NCBI GenBank assembly: GCA_022414725.1
Contig: CM039463.1
Span: 60,964,979 to 61,028,978, forward strand
Length of the DNA: 64,000 nt
DNA from: Microglena sp. YARC
Lineage: Eukaryota > Chlorophyta > Chlorophyceae > Chlamydomonadales > Chlamydomonadaceae
Direction of reading: 5' to 3'
Shown here: one piece after another, positions 49,194-61,600 of the stretch
Layout of the letters: the number at the start of each line of letters is the position of its first letter
Numbering within the stretch: position 1 is the first letter of the stretch
Position numbers and translations under genes: made by a program
Notes under the pieces: model-generated
What the model saw: only the letters and a program-made list of their open reading frames with translations
Database searches by the model: none
What the model was told of the DNA's origin: nothing

Positions 49194-49444
49194 GGGCAGT
49201 GTTTTTAATTTCAGATTTCTGTAGTCCAGGTTGAGTAGCTACTTGGGCTACTCAAACCTGATTTCAGGATAATTGCGTAGCCATCGCATGGCGAAGCTCG
49301 AAGCGCGGAGCCTGGGGGGGTCGGGGGGCAGCGCGTCCGGATATCGGGGGGTCCGGGGGGTGTAGCATTCTACGGAATGGCGACGGAATGGCGACGCGTC
49401 GTCGAAAAATGAAACACTGGATAGGGGAGGAAGCCTGGACGTTT

Positions 49445-49590
49445 ATTTCCCTGGGTGGGACCTATCCCAAGGCCCATCCCACGGACCTTGCGCAGCGCCG
49501 CAGCAGATGCAAGCTGTGCAGGGTAAGTGCGCCGAGGGCTTGGGTGCTCGTGACTTGTATATGGACAACTGTGCCACAATTCAATCGATC
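49445..49590 (+). pseudogene. Duplicated fragment of the gene's 3' coding end
   Basis: GACCTATCCCAAGGCC, GACCTTGCGCAGC and TATATGGACAACTGTG repeat the sequence at about 49,048-49,150 with changes and indels. It is a partial copy without start or stop context. Confidence 0.8.
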
Positions 49591-49718
49591 AGCAGCATCA
49601 AATTTAGCCGCCACATTCAATGCATCTTTTATACTATGAATCATACCACAATGCAGAGATGGGTCAATGTTCACAGTGCAGAAATCACATCCCACAGAGG
49701 TGCACTGTTCACAGATAA

Positions 49719-49938
49719 GTAGGGAACGGCAAATCATATGATGTTGACCAAAGACGAGTATGATATCATATGATATCATATGATATCATACAAAAATCAT
49801 ATGATTTAATATCATATGATATGATGGCCCAGGCCAAAGTTACCTAGTCAGACCACCGGCATCAAATAATATCACATGATATCATATGGTATCATATGAT
49901 GACATGATATCATATGATATCATATTGCCGACCCCTAC
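49719..49938. mobile_element. MITE-like element, copy 2
   Basis: 220 bp, ends GTAGGGAACGGCAAATCATA and (inverted) GTAGGGGTCGGCAATATGAT, flanked by AGATAA on both sides (49,713-49,718 and 49,939-49,944). Shares with copy 1 the order palindromes, GATGTTGACCAAAGACGAG, CAAAGTTACCTAGTCAGAC, GATGACATGATATCATATGA. Confidence 0.78.
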
Positions 49939-49939
49939 A

Positions 49940-50520
49940 GATAAATCTGCACAGTGCATAGATTACAGATAAATCTCACCACAGTGCACACCACAGTCCA
50001 CAGTGCACAGATCAAAGATACATCTCACCACAGTGCACTGTGCACACCACAGTCCACAGTGCACAGATCAAAGATACATCTCACCACAGTGTACACCACA
50101 GTGCACAGATCAAAGACAAAACTCACCACAGTGCACAGTGCACAGATCAAAGACAAAACTCACCACAGTGCACACCACAGTGCACAGTGCACAGATCAAA
50201 GACAAAACTCACCACAGTGCACAGATCAAAGACAAAACTCACCACAGTGCACACCACAGTGCACAGTGCACAGATCAAAGACAAAACTCACCACAGTGCA
50301 CAGTGCACAGATCAAAGACAAAACTCACCACAGTGCACACCACAGTGCACAGTGCACAGATCAAAGACAAAACTCACCACAGTGCACACCACAGTGCACA
50401 GTGCACAGATCAAAGACAAAACTCACCACAGTGCACAGTGCACAGATCAAAGACAAAACTCACCACAGTGCACACCACAGTGCACAGATCAAAGATAAAT
50501 CTCACCACATTGCACAGATG
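49940..50520 (+). repeat. Tandem array, CACAGTGCACAGATCAAAGA units
   Basis: Mix of two short units, CACCACAGTGCACA and GTGCACAGATCAAAGACAAA, in 36- and ~60-bp higher orders. Long Thr/His/Gln frames in all three + frames are a result of the repeat. Confidence 0.88.
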
Positions 50521-50539
50521 AGTAAACATTCACAATGTA

Positions 50540-51430
50540 CAGCTCACACCCACAGATGTGCATAATGCACAGATGAGTCGATGTGCACAGTGCCCAGATC
50601 ACACCCCGCAGAAGTGCGCATTGCACAGTGCTTAGCCGAGTCAATGTGTACAGATCACACCCCACAGATGTGCGCGTATGAAAGATCAGTTGATTTGCAC
50701 AGTGCACAAATCACAAATGAATCTCACCATAGTGCGCAGATGAGTTGATGTGCACAGATAACACCCTACAGATGTGCACAGTGCATAGACGAGTCGATGT
50801 GCACAGATCACACCCCACAGATGTGCACAGTTAAGTCGATGTGCACAGTGCACAGATCACACCCCACAGATGTGCACAAATAAGTCGATGTGCACAGAGC
50901 ACAGATCACACTCCACAGATGTGCACAGTGCATAGACGAGTCGATGTGCACAGATCACACCCCACAGATGTGCACAGATAAGTCGATGTGCACAGAGCAC
51001 AGATCACACCCCACAGATGTGCACAGTGCATAGACGAGTCGATGTGCACAGATCACACCCCACAGATGTGCACAGATAAGTCGATGTGCACAGAGCACAG
51101 ATCACACTCCACAGATGTGCACAGTGCATAGACGAGTCGATGTGCACAGATCACACCCCACAGATGTGCACAGATAAGTCGATGTGCACAGAGCACAGAT
51201 CACACTCCACAGATGTGCACAGTGCATAGACGTGTCGATGTGCACATATCACACCCCACAGATGCGCACATTGCATAGACGAGTCGATGTACACAGATCA
51301 CACCCCACTGTGCACAGATAAGTCGATGTGCACAGTGCACGCATCTGAGACAAATCTCACCATAGTGCACAGGTGACACGCCACAGATGTGTCGATGTGC
51401 GCAGTGCACAGATCACATCCCACAGGCTTG
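50540..51430 (+). repeat. Tandem array, GATCACACCCCACAGATGTG units
   Basis: Related to the previous array but with units of ~60-115 bp: ACACCCCACAGATGTGCACA and AAGTCGATGTGCACAGAGCA alternate with GCATAGACGAGTCGATGTGC. The palindrome GTGCAC appears in nearly every unit. Confidence 0.85.
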
Positions 51431-51639
51431 GAATTTTTTGTGGTCCCCTACATATCCCATTATTATAAGGAGCCCCCAGATTCACACCTTTGTCCGTCCG
51501 ACTGACCGACAACCGAGACAAAGCTTGACACGTCAGCCAACTGTCTCATAACTAACTTGCTTCGGTCAGCTCGACTTTCATCGTTGCCACCTGTCGTTCC
51601 GTTTCCAACACACTACGCCAATTTTCTGAATCGGCTACA

Positions 51640-52445
51640 ACGCTGCACAGGAATTATTTGCTCCACAGCCTCGGACAGCCGCAAGTGCACACTGTTTTTC
51701 TTTTTGGCTCCTAGCAGCAGCTTCTAGGCAGCTCTTAGGGCTAGCCACTGAGCTACGCCTCCAAATTTCAGCAGCAACGCTACTAGCAGCAGCTTCTAGG
51801 CAGCTCCCGGAGCTAGCCACTGGGCTGCGCCTCCAAATGTTAGCAGCAGCGCTACTAGCAGCCCCTTCTAGGTACCTCCCTCATTTCAGTAGCAGCGTAC
51901 TAGCAGCAGCTTCTGGGTAGTTCCCTGAGCTAGCCACTGGGCTACGCCTCCAAAATTGACCAGCAATTGAGCAGCTTCTAGGCAGCTCCAAGAGCTAGCC
52001 ACTGGGCTATGCCTCAAAATTTCAGCAGTAGCGCTGCTGGCAGCAGCTGCTAGGTAGCTCCCAGATTTAGCCACTGGGCTACGCCTCCAAATTTCAGTAG
52101 CTGCGCTAGAAAACTGATTGCGGCAGCTTCTAGTCAGCTCCCTGAGCTAGCCACTGGGCGTTCAGCAGCAGCGCTCGAAAACTGATTACACCAGCTTCTA
52201 GGCAGCTCCCTGAGGTAGCCACTCGGCGTTCAGCAGCAGCGCTCGAGAACTGATAACGCCAGCTTCTAGGCAGCTCCCTGAGTTAGCCACTGGTCTTTCA
52301 GCAGCAGCGCTAGGAAACTGATTACGCCAGCTTCTAGGCAGCTCCCTGAGGTAGCCACAGGGCTTTCAGCAGCAGCGCTAGGAAACTGATTGCGCCAGCT
52401 TCTAGGCAGCTCCCTGAGCTAGCTACTGGGCTACGCCTCCACATG
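51640..52445 (+). repeat. Repeat array with A-box-like sequence, about 65-75 bp units
   Basis: About ten copies of CAGCTTCTAGGCAGCTCCC, GAGCTAGCCACTGGGCTACG, CCTCCAAATTTCAGCAGCAG. On the minus strand GTAGCCCAGTGGCTAGC resembles a tRNA D-arm/A box. Single relative in intron 3 at about 41,990-42,100. Confidence 0.75.
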
Positions 52446-52659
52446 CGAGATGATTCGGATTTGGGTCTCGTAGTTCGTCTATGGTACCTCCATTTTTCAG
52501 GCCAAATTTCAATCAATTCCCAGAAATTCTCGGAATTCTCGATTATCAGGCCAAATTGTCCCAGCCGCAGGTGCGAGGTTATCGGCTGCCTTGGTTTCTC
52601 AGCCGTAATTTGTTTGTGGTTCTGGTTTGGTTCAGCGATCTATTTGCATTCAGTATGCT

Positions 52660-55600
52660 CCCTTCATACAGTTTGGGGTTGATTACATGGTCTATCAGCC
52701 TTCGGGTTTGATTGTCTGGCCTATCAGCCTTAAGTATCTTATATTCCCTTTTCACTGTTTGGTTTTGATTACGTGGTCAATCAGCCTTCAGTTTGCTCCC
52801 TTCCTCTTATTTCAGGTTTGTTTACATGGTCTATCAGCCTTTGTATGTTTGTTCCGTGGTCTCTCAGCCTTAATACTGCTCCCCTTCTCACAGTATGGGT
52901 TTGATTACGTGGTCTATCAGCTTTTAGTTTGCTCCCTTCTCTATTTCTTTGATTGCATGGTTTATCAGCCTTTGGGTTTGATTACATGGTCTATCAGCCT
53001 TTTGCATTTTTGTTACGTGGTCTATCAGCCTTAATACTGCTCCCCTTCTCACAGTATGGGTTTGATTACGTGGTCTATCAGCTTTTAGTTTGCTCCCTTC
53101 CTCTTATTTTAGGTTTGTTTGCATGGTTTATCAGCCTTTGGGTTTGATTACATGGTTATCAGCCTTTTGCATTTTTGTTACGTGGTCTATCAGCCTTAAT
53201 ACTGCTCCCCTTCTCACAGTATGGGTTTGATTACGTGGTCTATCAGCTTTTAGTTTGCTCCCTTCCTCTTATTTTAGGTTTGTTTGCATGGTTTATCAGC
53301 CTTTGGGTTTGATTACATGGTCTATCAGCCTTTTTGCATTTTTGTTACGTGGTCTATCAGCCTTAATACTGCTCCCTTTTCACAGTATGGGTTTGATTAC
53401 GTGGTCTATCAGCTTTTAGTTTGCTCCCTTCCTCTTATTTTAGGTTTGTTTGCATGGTTTATCAGCCTTTGCATTTTTGTTACGTGGTCTATCAGCCTTA
53501 ATACTGCTCCCCTTTTCACAGTATGGGTTTGATTACGTGGTCTATCAGCTTTTAGTTTGCTCCCTTCCTCTTATTTTAGGTTTGTTTGCATGGTTTATCA
53601 GCCTTTGGTTTGATTACATGGTCTATCAGCCTTTTGCATTTTTGTTACGTGGTCTATCAGGCTTAATACTGCTCCCCTTCTCACAGTATGGGTTTGATTA
53701 CGTGGTATATCAGCTTTTTAGTTTGCTCCCTTCTCTTATTTCAGGTTTGATTGCATGGTTTATCAGCCTTTGGGTTTGATTACATGGTATATCAGCCTTT
53801 TGCATTTTTGTTACGTGGTCTATCAGCCTTAATACTGCTCCCCTTCTCACAGTATGGGTTTGATTACGTGGTATATCAGCTTTTAGTTTGCTCCCTTCCT
53901 CTTATTTAGGTTTGATTGCATGGTTTATCAGCCTTTGGGTTTGATTACATGGTCTATCAGCCTTTTGCATTTTTGTTACGTGGTCTATCAGCCTTAATAC
54001 TGCTCCCCTTCTCACAGTATGGGTTTGATTACGTGGTCTATCAGCTTTTAGTTTGCTCCCTTCCTCTTATTTTAGGTTTGTTTGCATGGTTTATCAGCCT
54101 TTGGGTTTGATTACATGGTCTATCAGCCTTTTGCATTTTTGTTACGTGGTCTATCAGCCTTAATACTGCTCCCCTTTTCACAGTATGGGTTTGATTACGT
54201 GGTCTATCAGCTTTTAGTTTGCTCCCTTCCTCTTATTTTAGGTTTGTTTGCATGGTTTATCAGCCTTTGGGTTTGATTACATGGTCTATCAGCCTTTTGC
54301 ATTTTTGTTACGTGGTCTATCAGGCTTAATACTGCTCCCCTTTTCACAGTATGGGTTTGATTACGTGGTCTATCAGCTTTTAGTTTGCTCCCTTCCTCTT
54401 ATTTAGGTTTGTTTGCATGGTTTATCAGCCTTTGGGTTTGATTACATGGTCTATCAGCCTTTTGCATTTTTGTTACGTGGTCTATCAGCCTTAATACTGC
54501 TCCCCTTTTCACAGTATGGGTTTGATTACGTGGTCTATCAGCTTTTAGTTTGCTCCCTTCCTCTTATTTTAGGTTTGTTTGCATGGTGTTTGATCATCAT
54601 CAGCCTTTTGCATTTTTGTTACGTGGTCTATCAGCTTAATACTGCTCCCCTTCTCACAGTATGGGTTTGATTACGTGTCTATCAGCTTTAGTTTGCTCCC
54701 TTCCTCTTATTTTAGGTTTGTTTGCATGGTTTATCAGCCTTTGGGTTTGATTACATGGTCTATCAGCCTTTTGCATTTTTGTTACGTGGTCTATCAGGCT
54801 TAATACTGCTCCCCTTTCACAGTATGGGTTTGATTACGTGGTCTATCAGCTTTTAGTTTGCTCCCTTCCTCTTATTTTAGGTTTGTTTGCATGGTTTATC
54901 AGCCTTTGGGTTTGATTACATGGTATATCAGCCTTTTGCATTTTTGTTACGTGGTCTATCAGGCTTAATACTGCTCCCCTTCTCACAGTATGGGTTTGAT
55001 TACGTGGTCTATCAGCTTTTTAGTTTGCTCCCTTCCTCTTATTTTAGGTTTGTTTGCATGGTTTATCAGCCTTTGGGTTTGATTACATGGTCTATCAGCC
55101 TTTTGCATTTTTGTTACGTGGTCTATCAGCTTAATACTGCTCCCCTTCTCACAGTATGGGTTTGATTACGTGGTATATCAGCTTTTAGTTTGCTCCCTTC
55201 CTCTTATTTTAGGTTTGTTTGCATGGTTTATCAGCCTTTGGGTTTGATTACATGGTCTATCAGCCTTTTGCATTTTTGTTACGTGGTCTATCAGGCTTAA
55301 TACTGCTCCCCTTCTCACAGTATGGGTTTGATTACGTGGTCTATCAGCTTTTAGTTTGCCTCCCTTCCTCTTATTTTAGGTTTGTTTGCATGGTTTATCA
55401 GCCTTTGGGTTTGATTACATGGTCTATCAGCCTTTGCATTTTTGTTACGTGGTCTATCAGCCTTAATACTGCTCCCCTTTTCACAGTATGGGTTTGATTA
55501 CGTGGTCTATCAGCTTTTAGTTTGCTCCCTTCCTCTTATTTTAGGTTTGTTTGCATGGTTTATCAGCCTTTGGGTTTGATTACATGGTCTATCAGCCTTT

Positions 55601-58600
55601 TGCATTTTTGTTACGTGGTCTATCAGCCTTAATACTGCTCCCCTTCTCACAGTATGGGTTTGATTACGTGGTCTATCAGCTTTTAGTTTGCTCCCTTCCT
55701 CTTATTTTAGGTTTTGTTTGCATGGTTTATCAGCCTTTGGGTTTGATTACATGGTATATCAGCCTTTTGCATTTTTGTTACGTGGTCTATCAGCCTTAAT
55801 ACTGCTCCCCTTTTCACAGTATGGGTTTGATTACGTGGTCTATCAGCTTTTAGTTTGCTCCCTTCCTCTTATTTTAGGTTTGTTTGCATGGTTTATCAGC
55901 CTTTGCATTTTTTTTTGTTACTATCAGGCTTAATACTGCTCCCCTTTTCACAGTATGGGTTTGATTACGTGGTCTATCAGCTTTTAGTTTGCTCCCTTCC
56001 TCTTATTTTAGGTTTGTTTGCATGGTTTATCAGCCTTTGGGTTTGATTACATGGTCTATCAGCCTTTTGGCATTTTGTTACGGGTGTCTATCAGCCTTAA
56101 TACTGCTCCCTTCACAGTATGGGTTTGATTACGTGGTCTATCAGCTTTTAGTTTGCTCCCTTCCTCTTATTTTAGGTTTGTTTGCATGGTTTTATCAGCC
56201 TTTGGGTTTGATTACATGGTTTATCAGCCTTTTGCATTTTTGTTACGTGGTCTATCAGGCTTAATACTGCTCCCCTTTTCACAGTATGGGTTTGATTACG
56301 TGGTCTATCAGCTTTTAGTTTGCTCCCTTCCTCTTATTTTAGGTTTGTTTGCATGGTTTATCAGCCTTTGGGTTTGATTACATGGTCTATCAGCCTTTGC
56401 ATTTTTGTTACGTGGTCTATCAGGCTTAATACTGCTCCCCTTTTCACAGTATGGGTTTGATTACGTGGTCTATCAGCTTTTAGTTTGCTCCCTTCCTCTT
56501 ATTTTAGGTTTGTTTGCATGGTTTATCAGCCTTTGGTTTTTGATTACATAATCAGCCTTTGCATTTTTGTTACGTGGTCTATCAGCCTTAATACTGCTCC
56601 CCTTCTCACAGTATGGGTTTGATTACGTGGTCTATCAGCTTTTAGTTTGCTCCCTTCCTCTTATTTCAGGTTTGTTTGCATGGTTTATCAGCCTTTGGGT
56701 TTTGATTACATGGTCTATCAGCCTTTTGCATTTTTGTTACGTGGTCTATCAGCCTTAAATACTGCTCCCCTTCTCACAGTATGGGTTTTGATTACCGTGG
56801 TCTATCAGCTTTTTAGTTTGCTCCCTTCCTCTTATTTTAGGTTTGTTTGCATGGTTTATCAGCCTTTGGTTTGATTACATGGTCATCAGCCTTTTGCATT
56901 TTTGTTACGTGTCTATCAGGCCTTTAATACTGCTCCCCTTCACAGTATGGGTTTGATTACGTTCTATCAGCTTTTAGTTTGCTTTCCTCTTATTTTAGGT
57001 TTGTTTGCATGGTTTTATCAGCCTTTGGGTTTGATCGCCTTTTGCATTTTTGTTACGTGGTCTATCAGGCTTAATACTGCTCCCCTTTTCACAGTATGGG
57101 TTTGATTATCGTGGTCTATCAGCTTTTAGTTTGCTCCTTCCTCTTATTTTAGGTTTGTTTGCATGGTTTATCAGCCTTTGGGTTGATTACATGGTCTATC
57201 AGCCTTTGCATTTTTGTTACGTGGTCTATCAGCCTTAATACTGCTCCCCTTTTCACAGTATGGGTTTGATTACGTGGTCTATCAGCTTTTAGTTTGCTCC
57301 CTTCCTCTTATTTTAGGTTTGTTTGCATGGTTTATCAGCCTTTGGGTTTGATTACATGGTCTATCAGCCTTTTGCATTTTTGTTACGTGGTCTATCAGGC
57401 TTAATACTGCCGCCCTTTTCACAGTATGGGTTTGATTACGTGGTCTATCAGCTTTTAGTTTGCTCCCTTCCTCTTATTTCAGGTTTGTTTGCATGGTTTA
57501 TCAGCCTTTGGGTTTGATTACATGGTCTATCAGCCTTTTGCATTTTTGTTACGTGGTCTATCAGGCTTAATACTGCTCCCCTTTTCACAGTATGGGTTTG
57601 ATTACGTGGTCTATCAAGCTTTTAGTTTGCTCCCTTCCTCTTATTTTAGGTTTGTTTGCATGGTTTATCAGCCTTTGGTTTGTTATTACATGGTCTATCA
57701 GCCTTTTGCATTTTTGTTACGTGGTCTATCAGGCTTAATACTGCTCCCCTTCTCACAGTATGGGTTTGATTACGTGGTCTATCAGCTTTTAGTTTGCTCC
57801 CTTCCTCTTATTTTAGGTTTGTTTGCATGGTTTATCAGCCTTTGGGTTTGATTACATGGTCTATCAGCCTTTTGCATTTTTGTTACGTGGTCTATCAGCC
57901 TTAATACTGCTCCCCTTTTCACAGTATGGGTTTGATTACGTGGTCTATCAGCTTTTAGTTTGCTCCCTTCCTCTTATTTTAGGTTTGTTTGCATGGTTTA
58001 TCAGCCTTTGGGTTTGATTACATGGTCTATCAGCCTTTTGCATTTTTTGTTACGTGGTCTATCAGCCTTAATACTGCTCCCCTTTTTTCACAGTATGGTT
58101 TGATTACGTGGTCTATCAGCTTTTAGTTTGCTCCCTTCCTCTTATTTTAGGTTTGGTTTGCATGGTTTATCAGCCTTGGGTTTGATTACATGGTCTATCA
58201 GCCTTTTGCATTTTTGTTACGTGGTCTATCAGCCTTAATACTGCTCCCTTCTCACAGTATGGGTTTGATTACGTGGTCTATCAGCTTTTAGTTTGCTCCC
58301 TTCTCTTATTTCAGGTTTGTTTGCATGGTTTATCAGCCTTTGGGTTTGATTACATGGTTATCAGCCTTTTGGCATTTTTGTTACGTGGTCTATCAGCCTT
58401 AATACTGCTCCCCTTCTCACAGTATGGGTTTGATTACGTGAGTCTATCAGCTTTTAGTTTGCTCCCTTCCTCTTTATTTTTAGGTTTGTTTGCATGGTTT
58501 TATCAGCCTTTGGGTTTGATTACATGTCTATCAGCCTTTTGCATTTTTGTTACGTGGTCTATCAGCCTTAATACTGCTCCCCTTCTTCACAGTATGGGTT

Positions 58601-61600
58601 TGATTACGTGGTCTATCAGCTTTTAGTTTGCTCCCTTCCTCTTATTTTAGGTTTGGCTTTGCATGGTTTATCAGCCTTTGTGTTTGATTACATGGTATCA
58701 GCCTTTTGCATTTTTGTTACGTGGTCTATCAGCCTTAATACTGCTCCCCTTCTCACAGTATGGGTTTTTGATTACGTGGTCTATCAGCTTTTAGTTTTGC
58801 TCCCTTCCTCTTATTTTAGGTTTGTTTGCATGGTTTATCAGCCTTTGGGTTTGATTACATGGTCATATCAGCCTTTTGCATTTTTGTTACGTGGTCTATC
58901 AGGCTTAATACTGCTCCCCTTTTCACAGTATGGGTTTGATTACGTGGTCTATTCAGCTTTTAGTTTGCTCCCTTCCTCTTATTTTAGGTTTGTTTTGCAT
59001 GGTTTATCAGCCTTTGGGTTTGATTACATTGGTCTAATCAGCCTTTGCATTTTTGTTACGTGGTCTATCAGGCTTAATACTGCTCCCCTTTTCACAGTAT
59101 GGGTTTGATTACGTGGTCTATCAGCTTTTAGTTTGCTCCTTCTCTTATTTTAGGTTTGTTTGCATGGTTTATCAGCCTTTGCATGGTATATCAGCCTTTG
59201 CATTTTTGTTACGGTGGTCTATCAGGCCTTAATACTGCTCCCTTTTCACAGTATGGGTTTGATTACGTGGTCTATCAGCTTTTAGTTTGCTCCCTTCCTC
59301 TTATTTCAGGTTTGTTTGCATGGTTTATCAGCCTTTGGGTTTGATTACATGGTCAATCAGCCTTTTGCATTTTTTGTTAGTGGTCTATCAGCTTAATACT
59401 GCTCCCCTTCTCACAGTATGGGTTTGATTACGTGGTCTATCAGCTTTTAGTTTGCTCCCTTCCTCTTATTTTAGGTTTGTTTGCATGGTTTATCAGCCTT
59501 TGGGTTTGATTACATGGTCAATCAGCCTTTTGCATTTTTGTTACGTGGTCTATCAGGCTTAATACTGCTCCCCTTTTCACAGTATGGGTTTTGATTACGT
59601 GGTCTATCAGCTTTTAGTTTGCTCCCTTCCTCTTATTTTAGGTTTGTTTGCATGGTTTATCAGCCTTTGCATTTTTGTTACGTGGTCTATCAGAATACTG
59701 CTCCTTTCACAGTATAGATTACGTGGTCTATCAGCTTTTAGTTTGCTCCCTTCCTCTTATTTTAGGTTTGTTTGCATGGTTTATCAGCCTTTGGGTTTGA
59801 TTACATGGTCTATCAGCCTTTTGCATTTTTGTTACGTGGTCTATCAGCCTTAATACTGCTCCCCTTTTCACAGTATGGGTTTGATTACGTGGTCTATCAG
59901 CTTTTAGTTTGCTCCCTTCCTCTTATTTCAGGTTTGTTTGCATGGTTTATCAGCCTTTGGGTTTGATTACATGGTCTAGCCTTTTGCTATCTTTTTGTTA
60001 CGTGGTCTATCAGGCTTAATACTGCTCCCCTTTTCACAGTATGGGTTTGATTACGTGGTCTATCAGCTTTTAGTTTGCTCCCTTCCTCTTATTTCAGGTT
60101 TGATTGCATGGTTTATCAGCCTTTGCATTTTTGTTACATGGTCTATCAGCCTTTTGCATTTTTGTTACGTGGTCTATCAGCCTTAATACTGCTCCCCTTT
60201 TCACAGTATGGGTTTTGATTACGTGGTCTATCAGCTTTTAGTTTGCTCCCTTCCTCTTATTTTAGGTTTGTTTGCATGGTTTATCAGCCTTTGGGTTTGA
60301 TTACATGGTCTATCAGCCTTTGCATTTTTGTTACGTGGTCTATCAGGCTTAATACTGCTCCCCTTTTCACAGTATGGGTTTGATTACGTGGTCTATCAGC
60401 TTTTAGTTTGCTCCCTTCCTCTTATTTTAGGTTTGTTTGCATGGTTTATCAGCCTTTGGGTTTGATTACATGGTATATCAGCCTTTTGCATTTTTGTTAC
60501 GTGGTCTATCAGCCTTAATACTGCTCCCCTTCTCACAGTATGGGTTTGATTACGTGGTCTATCAGCTTTTAGTTTGCTCCCTTCCTCTTATTTTAGGTTT
60601 GTTTTGCATGGTTTTCTCAGCCTTTGGTTTGATTACATGGTATCAGCCTTTGCATTTTTGTTACGTGGTCTATCAGGCTTAATACTGCTCCCCTTTTCAC
60701 AGTATGGGTTTGATTACGTGGTCTATTAAAAGTATTGGGTTTTTTTGTGGGTACATGGTTTATCTTTTTGATTACATGTTAATCAGCCTTTTGCATTTTT
60801 GTTAGCGTGTCTCAGCCTTAATACTGGCCTCACTTCTTACAGTAGGGTTTGATTACGGTTATATCGCTTTTAGTTTGGCTCCCTTCCTCTTATTTTAGGT
60901 TTTGTTTTGCATGGTTTTATGCAGCCTTTGGGTTTGATTACATGGTATTATGATCAGCCTTTGCATTTTTGTTACGTGGTCTATCAGGCTTAATACTGCT
61001 CCCCTTCTCAGTATGGGTTTGATTACGTGGTCTATCAGCTTTTAGTTTGCTCCCTTCCTCTTATTTTTTGGTTTGTTTGCATGGTTTATCAGCCTTTGGT
61101 TTGATTACATGGTCTATCAGCCTTTTGCCATTTTTGTTACGTGGTCTAATCAGGCTTAATACTGCTCCCCTTTTCACAGTATGGGTTTGATTAACGTGGT
61201 CTAGATCAGCTTTTTAGTTTTGCTCCCTTCCCTCTTATTTTAGGTTTGTTTGCATGGTTTTATAACAGCCTTTGGGTTTGATTACATGGTCTATCAGCCT
61301 TTGCATTTTTGTTACGTGGTCTATCAAGCTAATACTGCTCCCCTTCTCACAGTATGGGTTTGATTACGTGGTCTATCAGCTTTTAGTTTGCTCCTTCCTC
61401 TTATTTTGGTTTTTGTTTGCCGATGGTTTATCAGCCTTGGGTTTGATTAGCATGGTATTCAGCCTTGCATTTTTGTTACGTGGTCTAGCGAGCCCTTAAT
61501 AAGTCTGCCCCTTTTCCTTTTCAGTATGGGTTGTTGATTACGTGGTCTATAGTACTTATAGTTTGCTCTTTCTTATTTAGTTTGATTTGCCATGGTTTAT

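Noticed and set aside
50003..50565. Thr/His/Gln-rich ORFs in all + frames
   Set aside because: Direct translation of short tandem repeats; open in every frame for that reason.
52660..60700. CRISPR-like array
   Set aside because: Units are contiguous and nearly identical without unique spacers, and the genome is eukaryotic.
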